Source: Bifidobacterium animalis subsp. animalis ATCC 25527
Lineage (GTDB): Bacteria; Actinomycetota; Actinomycetes; Actinomycetales; Bifidobacteriaceae
Assembly: GCF_000260715.1 (NCBI RefSeq)
Contig: NC_017834.1
Span: 682,001-746,000, forward strand
Direction of reading: 5' to 3'
Length of the DNA stretch: 64,000 bases
The notes below the pieces were generated by a model. The model was not told the origin of the DNA and did not search any database. It was given only the letters and a program-made list of their open reading frames with translations. Below are positions 36,915 to 46,700 of this stretch, one piece after another (positions within the stretch are counted from its first letter, which is position 1; each line of letters starts with the position of its first letter). The translations under genes and the position numbers were made by a program.

Positions 36915-37949
36915 TCAGGCCAGGTCGACGCGTTCGTTGACCTGTTCGATCACATGGCCGATGCGATAGGCCTTCTCACCTGCATGCTCGAGAAGGTTCA
37001 TCGCCTCGTCAACACGGTCGGGGCGAATGGCCACGACCATGCCCAGGCCCATGTTGAAGATGTTGTACATCTCCATATGATCCACATCGCCCGCTTTTTC
37101 GATCACGTCGAAGATCGGCGGCACCAGCCACGAGCCAAGCTCGATGGAGGCGGCCAGACCTTCCGGCAGCATGCGGGGCACGTTCTCGATGAAGCCGCCG
37201 CCGGTGATGTGGGCGACGCCGCGAACAAGATTGGCCTCGAATAGTGGCATGAGCGCCTTCACGTAGATCTTCGTGGGGGTGAGCAGCACATCGCCGAGTT
37301 CCCGATCGCCCAGCTCGGGAAGACGCGTATGCACGGTATAGCCGGCCTGCTCGAACAGTGCCTTGCGCACCAGCGAGAAGCCATTGGAATGCACGCCGGT
37401 CGAAGGAAGCCCGATGAGCACATCGCCCGCCTCAATCGTGGACCCGTCCACGATCTTCGATCGCTCCACGCAGCCGACGGTGAAGCCGGCCAGGTCGTAT
37501 TCATCCGCCTCGTACATGCCTGGCATCTCGGCGGTCTCGCCGCCAATCAGTGCGGCGCCCGCCTGGACGCAGCCGTCGGCCACACCGGAGACGACCTGCT
37601 CAAGCACTGCCGGGTCGTTCTTGCCGCAGGCGATGTAGTCGAGGAAGAACAGCGGCTGGGCTCCCTGTGCCACGACGTCATTGACGCACATGGCCACGCA
37701 GTCGATGCCAATCGTGTCATGCTTGTCCATGAGCTTGGCGATGACGAGCTTCGTGCCCACGCCATCGGTGCCTGAGATGAGCACCGGTTCGTTGTAGCCA
37801 AGCGAGGCGAGGTCGAAGAGGCCGCCGAAGCCGCCGATGCCGCTCACCACGCCCGGTCGGTTAGTGCGTGCGACGTGTGATTTGATGCGCTTGACCACTT
37901 CGTAGCCCGCTTCGACGCTCACACCCGCGTTTTCATATGCTTGTGGCAT
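36915..37949 (-). CDS. purM: Phosphoribosylformylglycinamidine cyclo-ligase PurM
   Basis: Makes AIR from FGAM with ATP; 344 residues. [48 protein letters not shown] and [16 protein letters not shown] identify it. The ATG at 37949 has AAAGG about 7 bases upstream, favoured over an in-frame start at 37979. Follows purF by 95 bases on the same strand. Confidence 0.96.
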   Translation of the reverse strand: MPQAYENAGVSVEAGYEVVKRIKSHVARTNRPGVVSGIGGFGGLFDLASLGYNEPVLISGTDGVGTKLVIAKLMDKHDTIGIDCVAMCVNDVVAQGAQPLFFLDYIACGKNDPAVLEQVVSGVADGCVQAGAALIGGETAEMPGMYEADEYDLAGFTVGCVERSKIVDGSTIEAGDVLIGLPSTGVHSNGFSLVRKALFEQAGYTVHTRLPELGDRELGDVLLTPTKIYVKALMPLFEANLVRGVAHITGGGFIENVPRMLPEGLAASIELGSWLVPPIFDVIEKAGDVDHMEMYNIFNMGLGMVVAIRPDRVDEAMNLLEHAGEKAYRIGHVIEQVNERVDLA

Positions 37950-38044
37950 TGTGACCTTTCTGTTCGCCGAAATCGGCAAGTCGATTGATGAATCTGTATG
38001 AAATTGATGAATCTGTATGAATCTGTATCGGGAAAATCTGGGAA

Positions 38045-39601
38045 CTAGATATTGGGGACGAGATACTCGGTGGGTTCCTGGGAGGCATGCTCGCCGAACG
38101 GCTTCTGCATCATCGTGTACTCGGTACCCTCGTACATTGTCTTCTTGCCGTTGTACCCGGGCAGTGTCACGCGATCCTCGGGGGTGAGGGAGGCCAGGAA
38201 TCCCTCCTCGTAATCATCGAGCGCGGTGGGGTAGTCGCCGTTGAAATAGGCAACGCACAGGCCGCCGTAAGGGGCGTTCGCATTCAGGCCGATCGACTCG
38301 ATGAGCCCGTCGAGTGAGAGGAACGCCAGCGAATCGGCGCCAATGAACTCGCGAATCTGTTCGACCGACTTCTTCGCCGCAATGAGCTCCTGCGTTGTGG
38401 AGATGTCGATGCCGTAGAAACACGGGTACTTGAGTGGCGGCGAGCTGATGCGCATGTGCACTTCGGCCGCTCCCGCCTCCTTGAGCAGCTGCACGATGCG
38501 TTTCGACGTGGTGCCACGCACAATGGAGTCATCGATGACGACGATGCGCTTGCCTTTTACCACCGACTTGACTGCGGAAAGCTTCATACGCACGCCCTGC
38601 TCGCGCAATGCCTGCGTGGGTTGAATGAATGTGCGGGCGACGTACTGGTTCTTGATCAGGCCCATTTCGTTGGGCAGCCCTGCCTCCTCGGAGTAGCCGG
38701 AGGCGGCTGAGAGCGAGGAATTCGGCACGCCGATCACCATGTCGGCATCGACCGGGGATTCCTGCGCGAGACGGGCACCCATGCGCTTTCTTGCGGAGTG
38801 CACGTTCACGCCGTAGATGTCGGAGTCGGGGCGGGCGAAGTAGATGTATTCCATCGAGCAGATCGACAGCTGTGTGCGGCTCGTGTACGTCTGGGTGCGG
38901 TACCCGCTGTCGTCGATCACAATCATCTCGCCGGGCTGAATGTCTCGGATTCGTTCCGCACCCACCACGTCGAGCGCACAGGTCTCGGAGGCGAGCACGT
39001 ACGCGCCGTTCGTCATGCGGCCCAGCGAGAGGGGGCGGAACCCATTCGGATCGAGTGCGCCGATCATCTCATGTTCCGTCATGATCAGGTACGCGAAGCC
39101 GCCATGCACGGTGTTGAGCGCTTCCTGCAGCTTGTCGGTGATGCCGCTGCGCACGGAACGGCGGATGAGATGCATGAGCACCTCGGTGTCGGAGTTCGAG
39201 TGGAAAATGGCGCCTTCGTCTTCGAGCGCGCGCCGCAGAGAGAAGCAGTTCGTGAGGTTGCCGTTATGGCACAACGCCATGTCGCCGTCATGGAAGCGGA
39301 ACACGAAGGGCTGAATGTTGTCGATGCCGCCCGAGCCGGCCGTCGCATAGCGCACATGGCCGATTGCGGCATCGCCTTGAAGTCGTTGAATGTCTTTTTC
39401 GTCCTGGAACACCTGCGTGAGCAATCCGAGCCCGCGGTGCCCTATGAGATGTCCGTGGTCGTTGGAGACTATGCCGGCGCCCTCCTGACCACGATGTTGC
39501 AATGCGTGTAATCCGAAGTAAGTGAGGCGTGCGGCATCGGGATGTCCCCATACGCCGAAAATGCCACATTCCTCATGGATCTCTTCGAGTTCTGCAGACA
39601 A
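38045..39601 (-). CDS. purF: Amidophosphoribosyltransferase PurF
   Basis: First committed purine step, making phosphoribosylamine from PRPP and glutamine; 518 residues. The N-terminal glutamine amidotransferase Cys is at residue 12 ([10 protein letters not shown]), implying removal of an 11-residue propeptide. The PRTase PRPP loop is [18 protein letters not shown]. The start is TTG at 39601, with AAGGAG about 7 bases before it. First gene of the purF-purM-purD run, transcribed away from the SOS polymerase gene. Confidence 0.96.
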   Translation of the reverse strand: MSAELEEIHEECGIFGVWGHPDAARLTYFGLHALQHRGQEGAGIVSNDHGHLIGHRGLGLLTQVFQDEKDIQRLQGDAAIGHVRYATAGSGGIDNIQPFVFRFHDGDMALCHNGNLTNCFSLRRALEDEGAIFHSNSDTEVLMHLIRRSVRSGITDKLQEALNTVHGGFAYLIMTEHEMIGALDPNGFRPLSLGRMTNGAYVLASETCALDVVGAERIRDIQPGEMIVIDDSGYRTQTYTSRTQLSICSMEYIYFARPDSDIYGVNVHSARKRMGARLAQESPVDADMVIGVPNSSLSAASGYSEEAGLPNEMGLIKNQYVARTFIQPTQALREQGVRMKLSAVKSVVKGKRIVVIDDSIVRGTTSKRIVQLLKEAGAAEVHMRISSPPLKYPCFYGIDISTTQELIAAKKSVEQIREFIGADSLAFLSLDGLIESIGLNANAPYGGLCVAYFNGDYPTALDDYEEGFLASLTPEDRVTLPGYNGKKTMYEGTEYTMMQKPFGEHASQEPTEYLVPNI

Positions 39602-39799
39602 GCCGAAGCTCCTTCCACAACTGGAATAAGGGATTCGCTACGAGATAAACCCTAGCAAGTCCCGGCTACACCGGCAAACTCGGATTTTGCGGAAATGGCG
39701 GATTTCCGGCGAATTGTGACGGTGCGCCCATTCATATGCTGGACTCGCGGTCGCTGGCGTTGATGCATCGCGCCCCTTTGGTGTGACGCCTATTGCCGA

Positions 39800-39828
39800 T
39801 TGACAGATTCGAACGTTTGTTCGATAAT
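39800..39828 (+). promoter_or_regulatory. LexA-controlled promoter (SOS box)
   Basis: A consensus TTGACA -35 (39800-39805) is followed by 17 bases and GATAAT as -10 (39823-39828). Inside the spacer lies CGAACGTTTGTTCG (39810-39823), a perfect Gram-positive LexA box (GAAC-N4-GTTC with flanking C and G). LexA binding would block the promoter. The predicted start point, about 7 bases after the -10, coincides with the ATG of the polymerase gene. Confidence 0.9.
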
Positions 39829-39835
39829 CTGTGGT

Positions 39836-41332
39836 ATGGGAGAGCGAACATACCTGGCGGTGGACCTCAAATCGTTCTATGCGTCCGCCGAATGCGTGTT
39901 GAGGGGGCTTGACCCGCTCGACACCAATCTGGTGGTGGCGGACGTATCCCGCACCTCGAAAACCATATGCCTTGCGGTGTCGCCGGCGTTGAAATCGTTC
40001 GGGTTGGGGTCGCGTGCCAGACTGTTCGAAGTGGAGGAGCGCGTGTCGGTTGTCAACGAGCAAAGACGTCTGCGTGCGCCGGGTCATAATCTGATCGGTT
40101 CGTCAGTGAGCGTGGCACAGCTGCAGGCGAATCCACAACTCGGCATTGAATACATCGCGGCAAAACCGCGCATGTCGTATTACCTCGACATGAGTGCGAA
40201 AATCTACGGCATCTATTTGAACTACGCGTCGAAGGACGATATCCACGTCTATTCGGTGGACGAAGTGTTCATCGATGTCACGAAATATCTCAAGTATTTC
40301 GGGTGCTCGGCCCATGAACTGGCACGTCGCATCGTGGCCGACATTCTCGAGCAGACGGGCATCACGGCCACGGCCGGCATCGGCGCGAACCTGTATTTGG
40401 CGAAAGTGGCGATGGATATCGTCGCCAAGCACATCCCCGCGGATGAGGACGGCGTGCGCATTGCCGAACTCGATGAACGCAGGTATCGCGAACTGCTGTG
40501 GTCCCACCGGCCTCTCACCGATTTCTGGAGGGTGGGCCGTGGCATAGCCCGCAAATTGGAGCGGCAGGGAATCATGACCATGGGAGACATTGCACGGTGC
40601 TCGTTGGGAAGGGCCGGCGAATACTACAACGAAGATCTGCTCTACAGGTTCTTCGGCGTGAATGCGGAAACGCTCATCGACCACGCTTGGGGTTGGGAGC
40701 CATGCACAATCGCCGATATTAAGGCATATACGCCGGAGAATTCCAGCCTGAGCATAGGTCAGGTGCTTGCGCGTCCCTATCCGTATACACAGGCCCACAC
40801 CGTAGCGAGTGAGATGGCGGACTGCTTGGCGCAGGATCTCGCTGCCAAGGGGGCGGTAACGGACAGGGTCGTGCTGACGGTGGGATTCGACAGGGAGAGT
40901 CTTATGGATGGCCGGTACCTCGGGCCCGTAGGCAAGGATCACTATGGGAGACTAGTGCCCAAAAGCGTTCATGGCTCATGTGATCTGGGGCGATTCACGT
41001 CATCGGCCACTGCCATTCGACAGGCGGTGGTGGATGTGTTCGAACGCATTGCGGATTCGCGGCTGTATGTCAGACGCCTCACGGTTGTAGCCGGCCGGGT
41101 TCGTATGCTGGGGGAGGCTCAAACCTTCGAGCAGCCGAGTCTGTTCGAGAATCTGGAGGGCTCGCAAACACAGCAGCAGGCTACGGCAGATCGCAAGGAA
41201 CTGAGTCTGCAGCGCACCGTCAACGCATTGCGCAGCCGGTTCGGCGCGGCATCGGTGATCAAAGGCATGAACCTCGATGAGGGGGCGACCGGTATGGAAC
41301 GTAGCAAGCAGATCGGAGGCCATGCGGCATGA
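39836..41332 (+). CDS. Y-family DNA polymerase, UvrX/UmuC-like
   Basis: Error-prone translesion polymerase, 498 residues. Active-site motifs are AVDLKSFYASAE (first Asp) and VYSVDEVFIDV (Asp-Glu), followed by helix-hairpin-helix and little-finger regions. QPSLFENL near the C-terminus is a typical beta-clamp-binding motif. The absence of a UmuD-like gene and presence of a YolD-like partner point to the UvrX/YqjW class known from Bacillus mobile elements and plasmids. The promoter is under a LexA box. The mRNA is probably leaderless, since the ATG lies at the predicted transcription start and there is no ribosome-binding site. Confidence 0.92.
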   Translation: MGERTYLAVDLKSFYASAECVLRGLDPLDTNLVVADVSRTSKTICLAVSPALKSFGLGSRARLFEVEERVSVVNEQRRLRAPGHNLIGSSVSVAQLQANPQLGIEYIAAKPRMSYYLDMSAKIYGIYLNYASKDDIHVYSVDEVFIDVTKYLKYFGCSAHELARRIVADILEQTGITATAGIGANLYLAKVAMDIVAKHIPADEDGVRIAELDERRYRELLWSHRPLTDFWRVGRGIARKLERQGIMTMGDIARCSLGRAGEYYNEDLLYRFFGVNAETLIDHAWGWEPCTIADIKAYTPENSSLSIGQVLARPYPYTQAHTVASEMADCLAQDLAAKGAVTDRVVLTVGFDRESLMDGRYLGPVGKDHYGRLVPKSVHGSCDLGRFTSSATAIRQAVVDVFERIADSRLYVRRLTVVAGRVRMLGEAQTFEQPSLFENLEGSQTQQQATADRKELSLQRTVNALRSRFGAASVIKGMNLDEGATGMERSKQIGGHAA

Positions 41333-41742
41333 CGCTGGAGAACCTGCATCGCTACGACGACATCATTGACCTACCACATCACCGATCCACCAAACACCGG
41401 CATATGAGCAACTTGGAACGCGCGGTGCAGTTCATGCCATTCGCCGCGTTGAAGGGATACGACGAGCGCGTGAGAGAGGTGTCCAACACGCCCTGCACCC
41501 GCATTGCATTGGCCGATGACGAAAGAGAGACACTCAACGATCGTCTTGTTGAGGTAATCGGTCAACTCGAATCGCATCCCTATGCATCCATCACCTATTT
41601 CCAGCCGGAGGGCGGCAGAAATGCCGGCGAGTACATGACGGCGGAAGGGGCTGTGCGAGGATTCGACCAGATGCGCAGAGTCATCGTTATGGAGGATGGC
41701 ACACGCATAGCCCTGGTGAACATCGTGGACATTCGCTGCTGA
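41329..41742 (+). CDS. YolD-like protein
   Basis: A 137-residue protein of the YolD-like family, recognised by KHRHMSNLERAVQFMPFAALKGYDE and the C-terminal FDQMRRVIVMEDGTRIALVNIVDI. Such genes sit beside UvrX-type polymerases in Bacillus and are SOS-induced with them; the biochemical role is poorly known. It overlaps the polymerase stop by an ATGA junction, so both proteins should be made together upon DNA damage. Confidence 0.88.
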   Translation: MTLENLHRYDDIIDLPHHRSTKHRHMSNLERAVQFMPFAALKGYDERVREVSNTPCTRIALADDERETLNDRLVEVIGQLESHPYASITYFQPEGGRNAGEYMTAEGAVRGFDQMRRVIVMEDGTRIALVNIVDIRC

Positions 41743-41800
41743 GCCGGCGATGGTCGTTTTGCGCTCACCGCATGCAACGGTTCGTGCCTATGATGGCGTC

Positions 41801-43030
41801 ATGGCATACGACAATGGCAACGTGATCGAGGTGCGGGCGAACACTCTGCCGAACACGGAAACACCGATCAAAGGCAACGTACTTGTACTGGGCAACTCAG
41901 GTGTGGGCAAGTCGACGTTGATCAACGCGGTGATAGGGGACACTGTGGCCAAAACGAGCTTCGGCACGCGGGGCACCACCAGTGAGCTCGCCGTCTATGA
42001 GAGCCCAACGGTGCCGTTCCAGGTCATCGATTCAATAGGGTTCGAACCGTCTCCCATCAAAAGCCTCAGAGCGGTGCATGCGGTGCGCAAATGGTCGAAG
42101 GCGAGCGCCAAGGAAGGTCATGAGCACAACAAGATCGACGTGATCTGGTTCTGCGTGGATGGGACAGCGGCGAAACTGTTCCCGGAGACAATACGGAATC
42201 TGTCCACGGCCGTGTCGATGTGGCGGTCGGTGCCGATTATCACCGTGATCACGAAATCGTATTCGAAACCGGACCGCGAGCTGAATGTGCAGATGGTGCG
42301 GCAGGCGTTCGCGGGGCAGCGCGTGGAGAAGAACCTGCGCGCGATCATACCTGTAGTGGCGCAGACCTATGTGATCGATGAGACGTCGTTCGTAGGGCCG
42401 GAGGGAATCACCGACCTCATTGACGAGACGATGAAGGCGATGCCAGAGGGGATGCGCGGCGGTGAGCATGATCTCATGGCATTCAAACTCACGCGCAAGC
42501 GCATGCTGGCGCAGGGTCTGATTGGCGCTTGTGTAGCGGCGGGTGCCACAGTGGGCGCCGTGCCAATTCCGATCGCCGATTCGCTGGTGCTCTCTCCGTT
42601 GGAACTCGGCGAACTGCATGGGTTGGCACGGCTATATGGCATAGATAAGGATGAGGATGCCAAGCAGTTCCTCGACTCGATTGTGCAAGTGGGTACCGCA
42701 AGCGTGGTGGCCCATTCCGCAATCAGCACGGTGAAGGCGATCCCGGGCATCAACATTGCAGCCAGCGTGCTCAATGCGATTGTGGCGGCGAGCATCATCG
42801 CCGCGCTTGGTGAGGGTGCCGTCATAGCCTTCGAGCAGGTGTACACCGGCAAGCGCAGCGTGAACGACATCGGCTGGGTGCGCAGTCTGATGCAGGAGCA
42901 ATTCGGCGAAGGGTTCCTCGGCAAGGTGAGCGGTGTGGCGCAGGCGTCGGCTGCGGCCGGCAGTGCGAAGGACATGCGTGAGATGATCGTGGAATTGGTC
43001 AAGGCCGCGTTCATGAATCGCAAGAAATAG
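41801..43030 (+). CDS. GTPase with DUF697-like C-terminal region
   Basis: A protein of about 409 residues. The N-terminal GTPase domain has the P-loop GNSGVGKST, G3 as DSIGF and a TKSY motif in the position of NKxD. The second half contains hydrophobic Gly/Ala-rich stretches (GLIGACVAAGATVGAVPIPIADSLVLSP) typical of the DUF697 family, suggesting membrane association. The start is uncertain: ATG 41801 has a TATGAT hexamer 7 bases upstream and no ribosome-binding site, compatible with a leaderless transcript; ATG 41750 is only 7 bases after the YolD-like stop. It may be co-induced with the SOS genes. Confidence 0.8.
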   Translation: MAYDNGNVIEVRANTLPNTETPIKGNVLVLGNSGVGKSTLINAVIGDTVAKTSFGTRGTTSELAVYESPTVPFQVIDSIGFEPSPIKSLRAVHAVRKWSKASAKEGHEHNKIDVIWFCVDGTAAKLFPETIRNLSTAVSMWRSVPIITVITKSYSKPDRELNVQMVRQAFAGQRVEKNLRAIIPVVAQTYVIDETSFVGPEGITDLIDETMKAMPEGMRGGEHDLMAFKLTRKRMLAQGLIGACVAAGATVGAVPIPIADSLVLSPLELGELHGLARLYGIDKDEDAKQFLDSIVQVGTASVVAHSAISTVKAIPGINIAASVLNAIVAASIIAALGEGAVIAFEQVYTGKRSVNDIGWVRSLMQEQFGEGFLGKVSGVAQASAAAGSAKDMREMIVELVKAAFMNRKK

Positions 43031-43150
43031 AGAGACGCCATTGTCGTGAATATGAGATTCGCGGCAATGTGGCATGGAATGGTTCGGGGCAGTTAGCTCC
43101 GCGGAATCCTAGACGGCCACGGGCTTGGTTTCGCGCAGGGAGTCAATCCG

Positions 43151-43471
43151 ATGACCGGCGCGATGCCGGGGCAGCCTGTGCCTACTCAGACGAATCCGGC
43201 CGCGGTGGCCGCAGCGGCAGCGGATGCGCAGGGCACCGTCGCGCAAGCTGCCGCACAACCTCCGACTGCACAGGGAACGCAATCCGCCATGTCGGTGACG
43301 GAGCAGATGGAGGCGCTTAAGTCGCTCAAGGAGCTTCTCGATGCGGGAATCCTCACGCAGGAGGAATTCAATGTGAAAAAGCGGCAGATTCTCGGTCTCT
43401 ATGAGACCTATCGGCGATTGTTGGGCGTGTCGGAAAACCATCTTCGATTGTTAGGTGGGTGCTACGATTAG
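43151..43471 (+). CDS. SHOCT-domain protein
   Basis: A 106-residue protein. The N-terminal half is low complexity (Ala/Gln/Pro-rich); residues 49-83 (TEQMEALKSLKELLDAGILTQEEF...KKRQILGL) form a SHOCT domain, a short motif common at protein C-termini and often mediating oligomerisation. GGGAG lies about 8 bases before the ATG. The last 18 or so codons (from about Arg88) lie inside the left arm of the inverted-repeat element at 43415-43603, so the natural C-terminus may have been replaced by element sequence. Confidence 0.65.
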   Translation: MTGAMPGQPVPTQTNPAAVAAAAADAQGTVAQAAAQPPTAQGTQSAMSVTEQMEALKSLKELLDAGILTQEEFNVKKRQILGLYETYRRLLGVSENHLRLLGGCYD

Positions 43472-43603
43472 AGGCGGCTCAAATTTAAACAATAATACAA
43501 CATTATAATATGATTTGTCTAATAAAATGGCGTTAGGAAGGAATGCGTGCCGAGGATAACCGCCTAACAATCAAAGTTGGTTTTCCGACTTGCCTAATAA
43601 TCG
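43415..43603. mobile_element. MITE-like element with 41-bp imperfect inverted repeats
   Basis: Bases 43415-43455 are the reverse complement of 43563-43603 with 35 of 41 matches, including an identical GTCGGAAAACCA core. Each arm contains two direct copies of CGATTGTTAGG or variants. The 107-base interior is AT-rich and has no gene. This size and structure fit a miniature inverted-repeat transposable element or a protein-binding array. No clear target-site duplication is seen. The left arm overlaps the 3' end of the SHOCT gene. Confidence 0.65.
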
Positions 43604-43633
43604 AAGAAAAGAAGTCGAATGCGTTGATGAACA

Positions 43634-43673
43634 GAAGGGCGGTGTATGCCATATATGGCATACACCGCCCTTC
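43634..43673. terminator. 40-bp perfect palindrome after purL
   Basis: 43634-43653 is the exact reverse complement of 43654-43673 (outer GAAGGGCGGTG). It begins 30 bases beyond the purL stop on the minus strand. The T-content after it (TTCTGTTC on the minus strand) is modest. Probable transcription end or mRNA-stabilising hairpin for purL. Confidence 0.7.
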
Positions 43674-43702
43674 GCTATGGTCGATCAGCGTCTATAACCG
43701 TC

Positions 43703-46700
43703 TCAGCCGAAGTACTCGACGCCGGCTTCGAAGATCGGCTGGTAGATGTTACCGGGCACATTGCGGTACAGGCCGTCGCCGGTGCGCTCGGAGTGGCCCA
43801 TCTTGCCGAACACGCGGCCGTCCGGGCTGGTGATGCCCTCGATGGCGAGCATGGAGCCGTTCGGGTTCACACTCAGGTCCATGCTCGGCACGCCATGTTC
43901 GTCAACGTACTGTGTGGCAACCTGCCCGTTTGCGATGAGCTGGTCGAGCATGCCGTCGGAGGCGACGAAACGTCCCTCGCCATGGGAGATGGCGATGGTG
44001 TGCATATCGCCCACCTCCGTCTTGGCAAGCCACGGCGACAGGTTCGACGCGACGCGTGTGCGTACAAGACGGCTCTGGTGGCGTCCGATGGTGTTGAACG
44101 TGAGCGTCGGGCACTCCGCGGTCATGGGCACAATGTCGCCGAAGGGCACGAGACCGAGCTTGATGAGCGCCTGGAAGCCGTTGCAGATGCCGAGCATGAG
44201 TCCGTCACGGTTGTTGAGCAGGTCGCGCACGGCCTCGGTGACCGCCGGTGCACGGAAGAACGCCGTGATGAACTTCGCGGAGCCATCCGGTTCGTCGCCG
44301 CCTGAGAAACCGCCGGGGATCATGATGATCTGGCTGTTATGGATGGCGTCGACGAGCGCCTGCGTGGACTCGGCGACGGCTGAGGGCGTCAGATTGTTCA
44401 CAATGAGCGTCTGTGCCTCGGCTCCGGCGCGCTCGAACGCTGCCGCGGTGTCGTATTCGCAGTTGTTGCCGGGGAACACCGGGATGATCACGCGCGGCTT
44501 GGCGATTTTCGCACCCTTGTACACGGTCGGTTCCATTGTCTCGAACGAGATCGCGTCGACCGCCTCGGTTTCGGCATCGGTTTCACCACTGCGGTAGGGG
44601 AACACTGATGCAATGCCGTTCTCCCACACCTCCTGCAGATTCGCGAGGTCGAGCGTCTCGCCGGCTGCATGGAACACGTAGTCTGCGGTGGTCTCGCCAA
44701 TCTGCCCGATCTCGACCAGATTGGAGACTGTCGGCATGTTCGCGGATGGCGCGAGCTCGACGATGAACGAGCCATACGCCGGTGCGAACAGATCGTCGAC
44801 GGCGATGGAGTCGTCGAGCGCCACGCCGATGCGGTTGCCCACGCACATCTTGAACAACGCTTCTGCGGTGCCGCCGTAAGCCGGGGTGGAGATGGCCAGC
44901 GCATCGCCGTCGGTCACCAGGTTCTCGATGGTGGAGAACACCTCGAGCAGTGCGTCCTTGTCCGGTGTGATGCCGTCCGCCAGATAGCGTGGCGCGATGC
45001 GGACCACACGGTCGCCGGGGTGCTTGAACTCCGGCGACGTGGCACGGTTCATGTCGCCGACCGCCACGGCGAAGGAGACGAGGGTGGGAGGCACATCGAG
45101 GTCTTCGAAGGAGCCGGACATGGAATCCTTGCCGCCAATGGCGCCGATCCCGAGGTCCACCTGCGCCATGAGGGCGCCGAGCACGGCCGCAAGCGGTTTG
45201 CCCCAGCGCTCCGGCTCGTCGCGCAGCTTCTCGAAATACTCCTGGAAGGTGAGGTATGCCTTTTCGTGTTCGAAGCCCGCCGCCACGAGTTTCGCAAGCG
45301 ATTCAACCACCGACATGTAGGCGCCAGTGTACTGGTTGCGCTCCATGAGGAAGGGGTTGAAGCCCCACGCCATGGCCGAGGCGGTGGTGGTCTCGCCGAA
45401 CACCGGGAACTTGGCCACCATGGCTTCCGCCGGCGTCAGCTGCTCCTTGCCGCCGAACGGCATGAGCACCGTGGCGGCTCCGATCGTGGAGTCGAAGCGT
45501 TCCGACAGGCCCTTGTTGGAGGCGATGTTGATGTCGGAGAGCATCTCGTTCATACGCTCACTGAGTGAGCCGGACGAGAATGGGGCATGGTAGGAGCCCT
45601 GCTGGGGCACGTGGGCATCCTGATGCTTGGCGGCGCCGTTCGAAGCGAGGAACTCGCGCGAGAGATCGACGATCGGCTCGCCGTTCCATTCCATCACCAT
45701 GCGAGAGTCTTCGGTCACGGTCGCAATGACCGCGGCTTCGAGGTTCTCCTCGGCGGCATACTTCAGGAACTCGTCGACGTCCTCCGCAGCCACATCGACC
45801 GCCATGCGCTCCTGCGACTCGGAGATGGCAAGCTCGGTGCCGTCGAGGCCGTCGTATTTCTTGGGTACCTGATTGAGATCAACGTGCAGGCCGTCGGCTA
45901 TCTCTCCGACGGCAACGGACACGCCACCCGCGCCGAAATCGTTGCATCGCTTGATCAAGCGGCAGGCATCACCGCGGCGGAACAGACGCTGCAGCTTGCG
46001 CTCCACCGGGGCGTTGCCCTTCTGCACCTCGGCTCCATCGAGTTCAAGCGACTCAACGTTGTGTGCCTTGGAGGAACCGGTGGCGCCGCCAATGCCATCA
46101 CGGCCGGTACGGCCGCCGAGCAGAATGATCTTGTCGCCGGGGGCCGGGGTCTCGCGACGTACATGGCTTGCCGGCGTGGCGCCCACAACGGCGCCGATCT
46201 CCATGCGCTTGGCCACATAGCCCGGGTGGTAGATCTCATTGACCTGACCAGTGGCCAAGCCGATTTGGTTGCCATACGAGGAGTAGCCGTGCGCCGCGGT
46301 GGTGACGAGCTTGCGCTGGGGCAGCTTGCCTTCCAGCGTCTCGCTAATCGGCACGCGGGGGTCCGCGGCACCAGTCACGCGCATCGCCTGATACACGTAG
46401 GAGCGTCCCGAAAGCGGGTCGCGAATGCAGCCGCCGATGCAGGTTGCCGCGCCACCGAAGGGCTCGATCTCGGTGGGGTGGTTATGGGTCTCGTTCTTGA
46501 ACAGGAAGAGCCAGTCCTCGCTCTCGCCATTCACATCGACCTTCACCTTGACGGTGCAGGCATTGATCTCCTCCGATTCGTCGAGGCCGGTGAGCACGCC
46601 GTTCTTCTTGAGCCACTTCGCACCGATCGTGCCCATGTCCATGAGGCACACGGGTTTCTCATCGCGGCCGAGCTCATGGCGCATCGCCATGTACTTGTCG

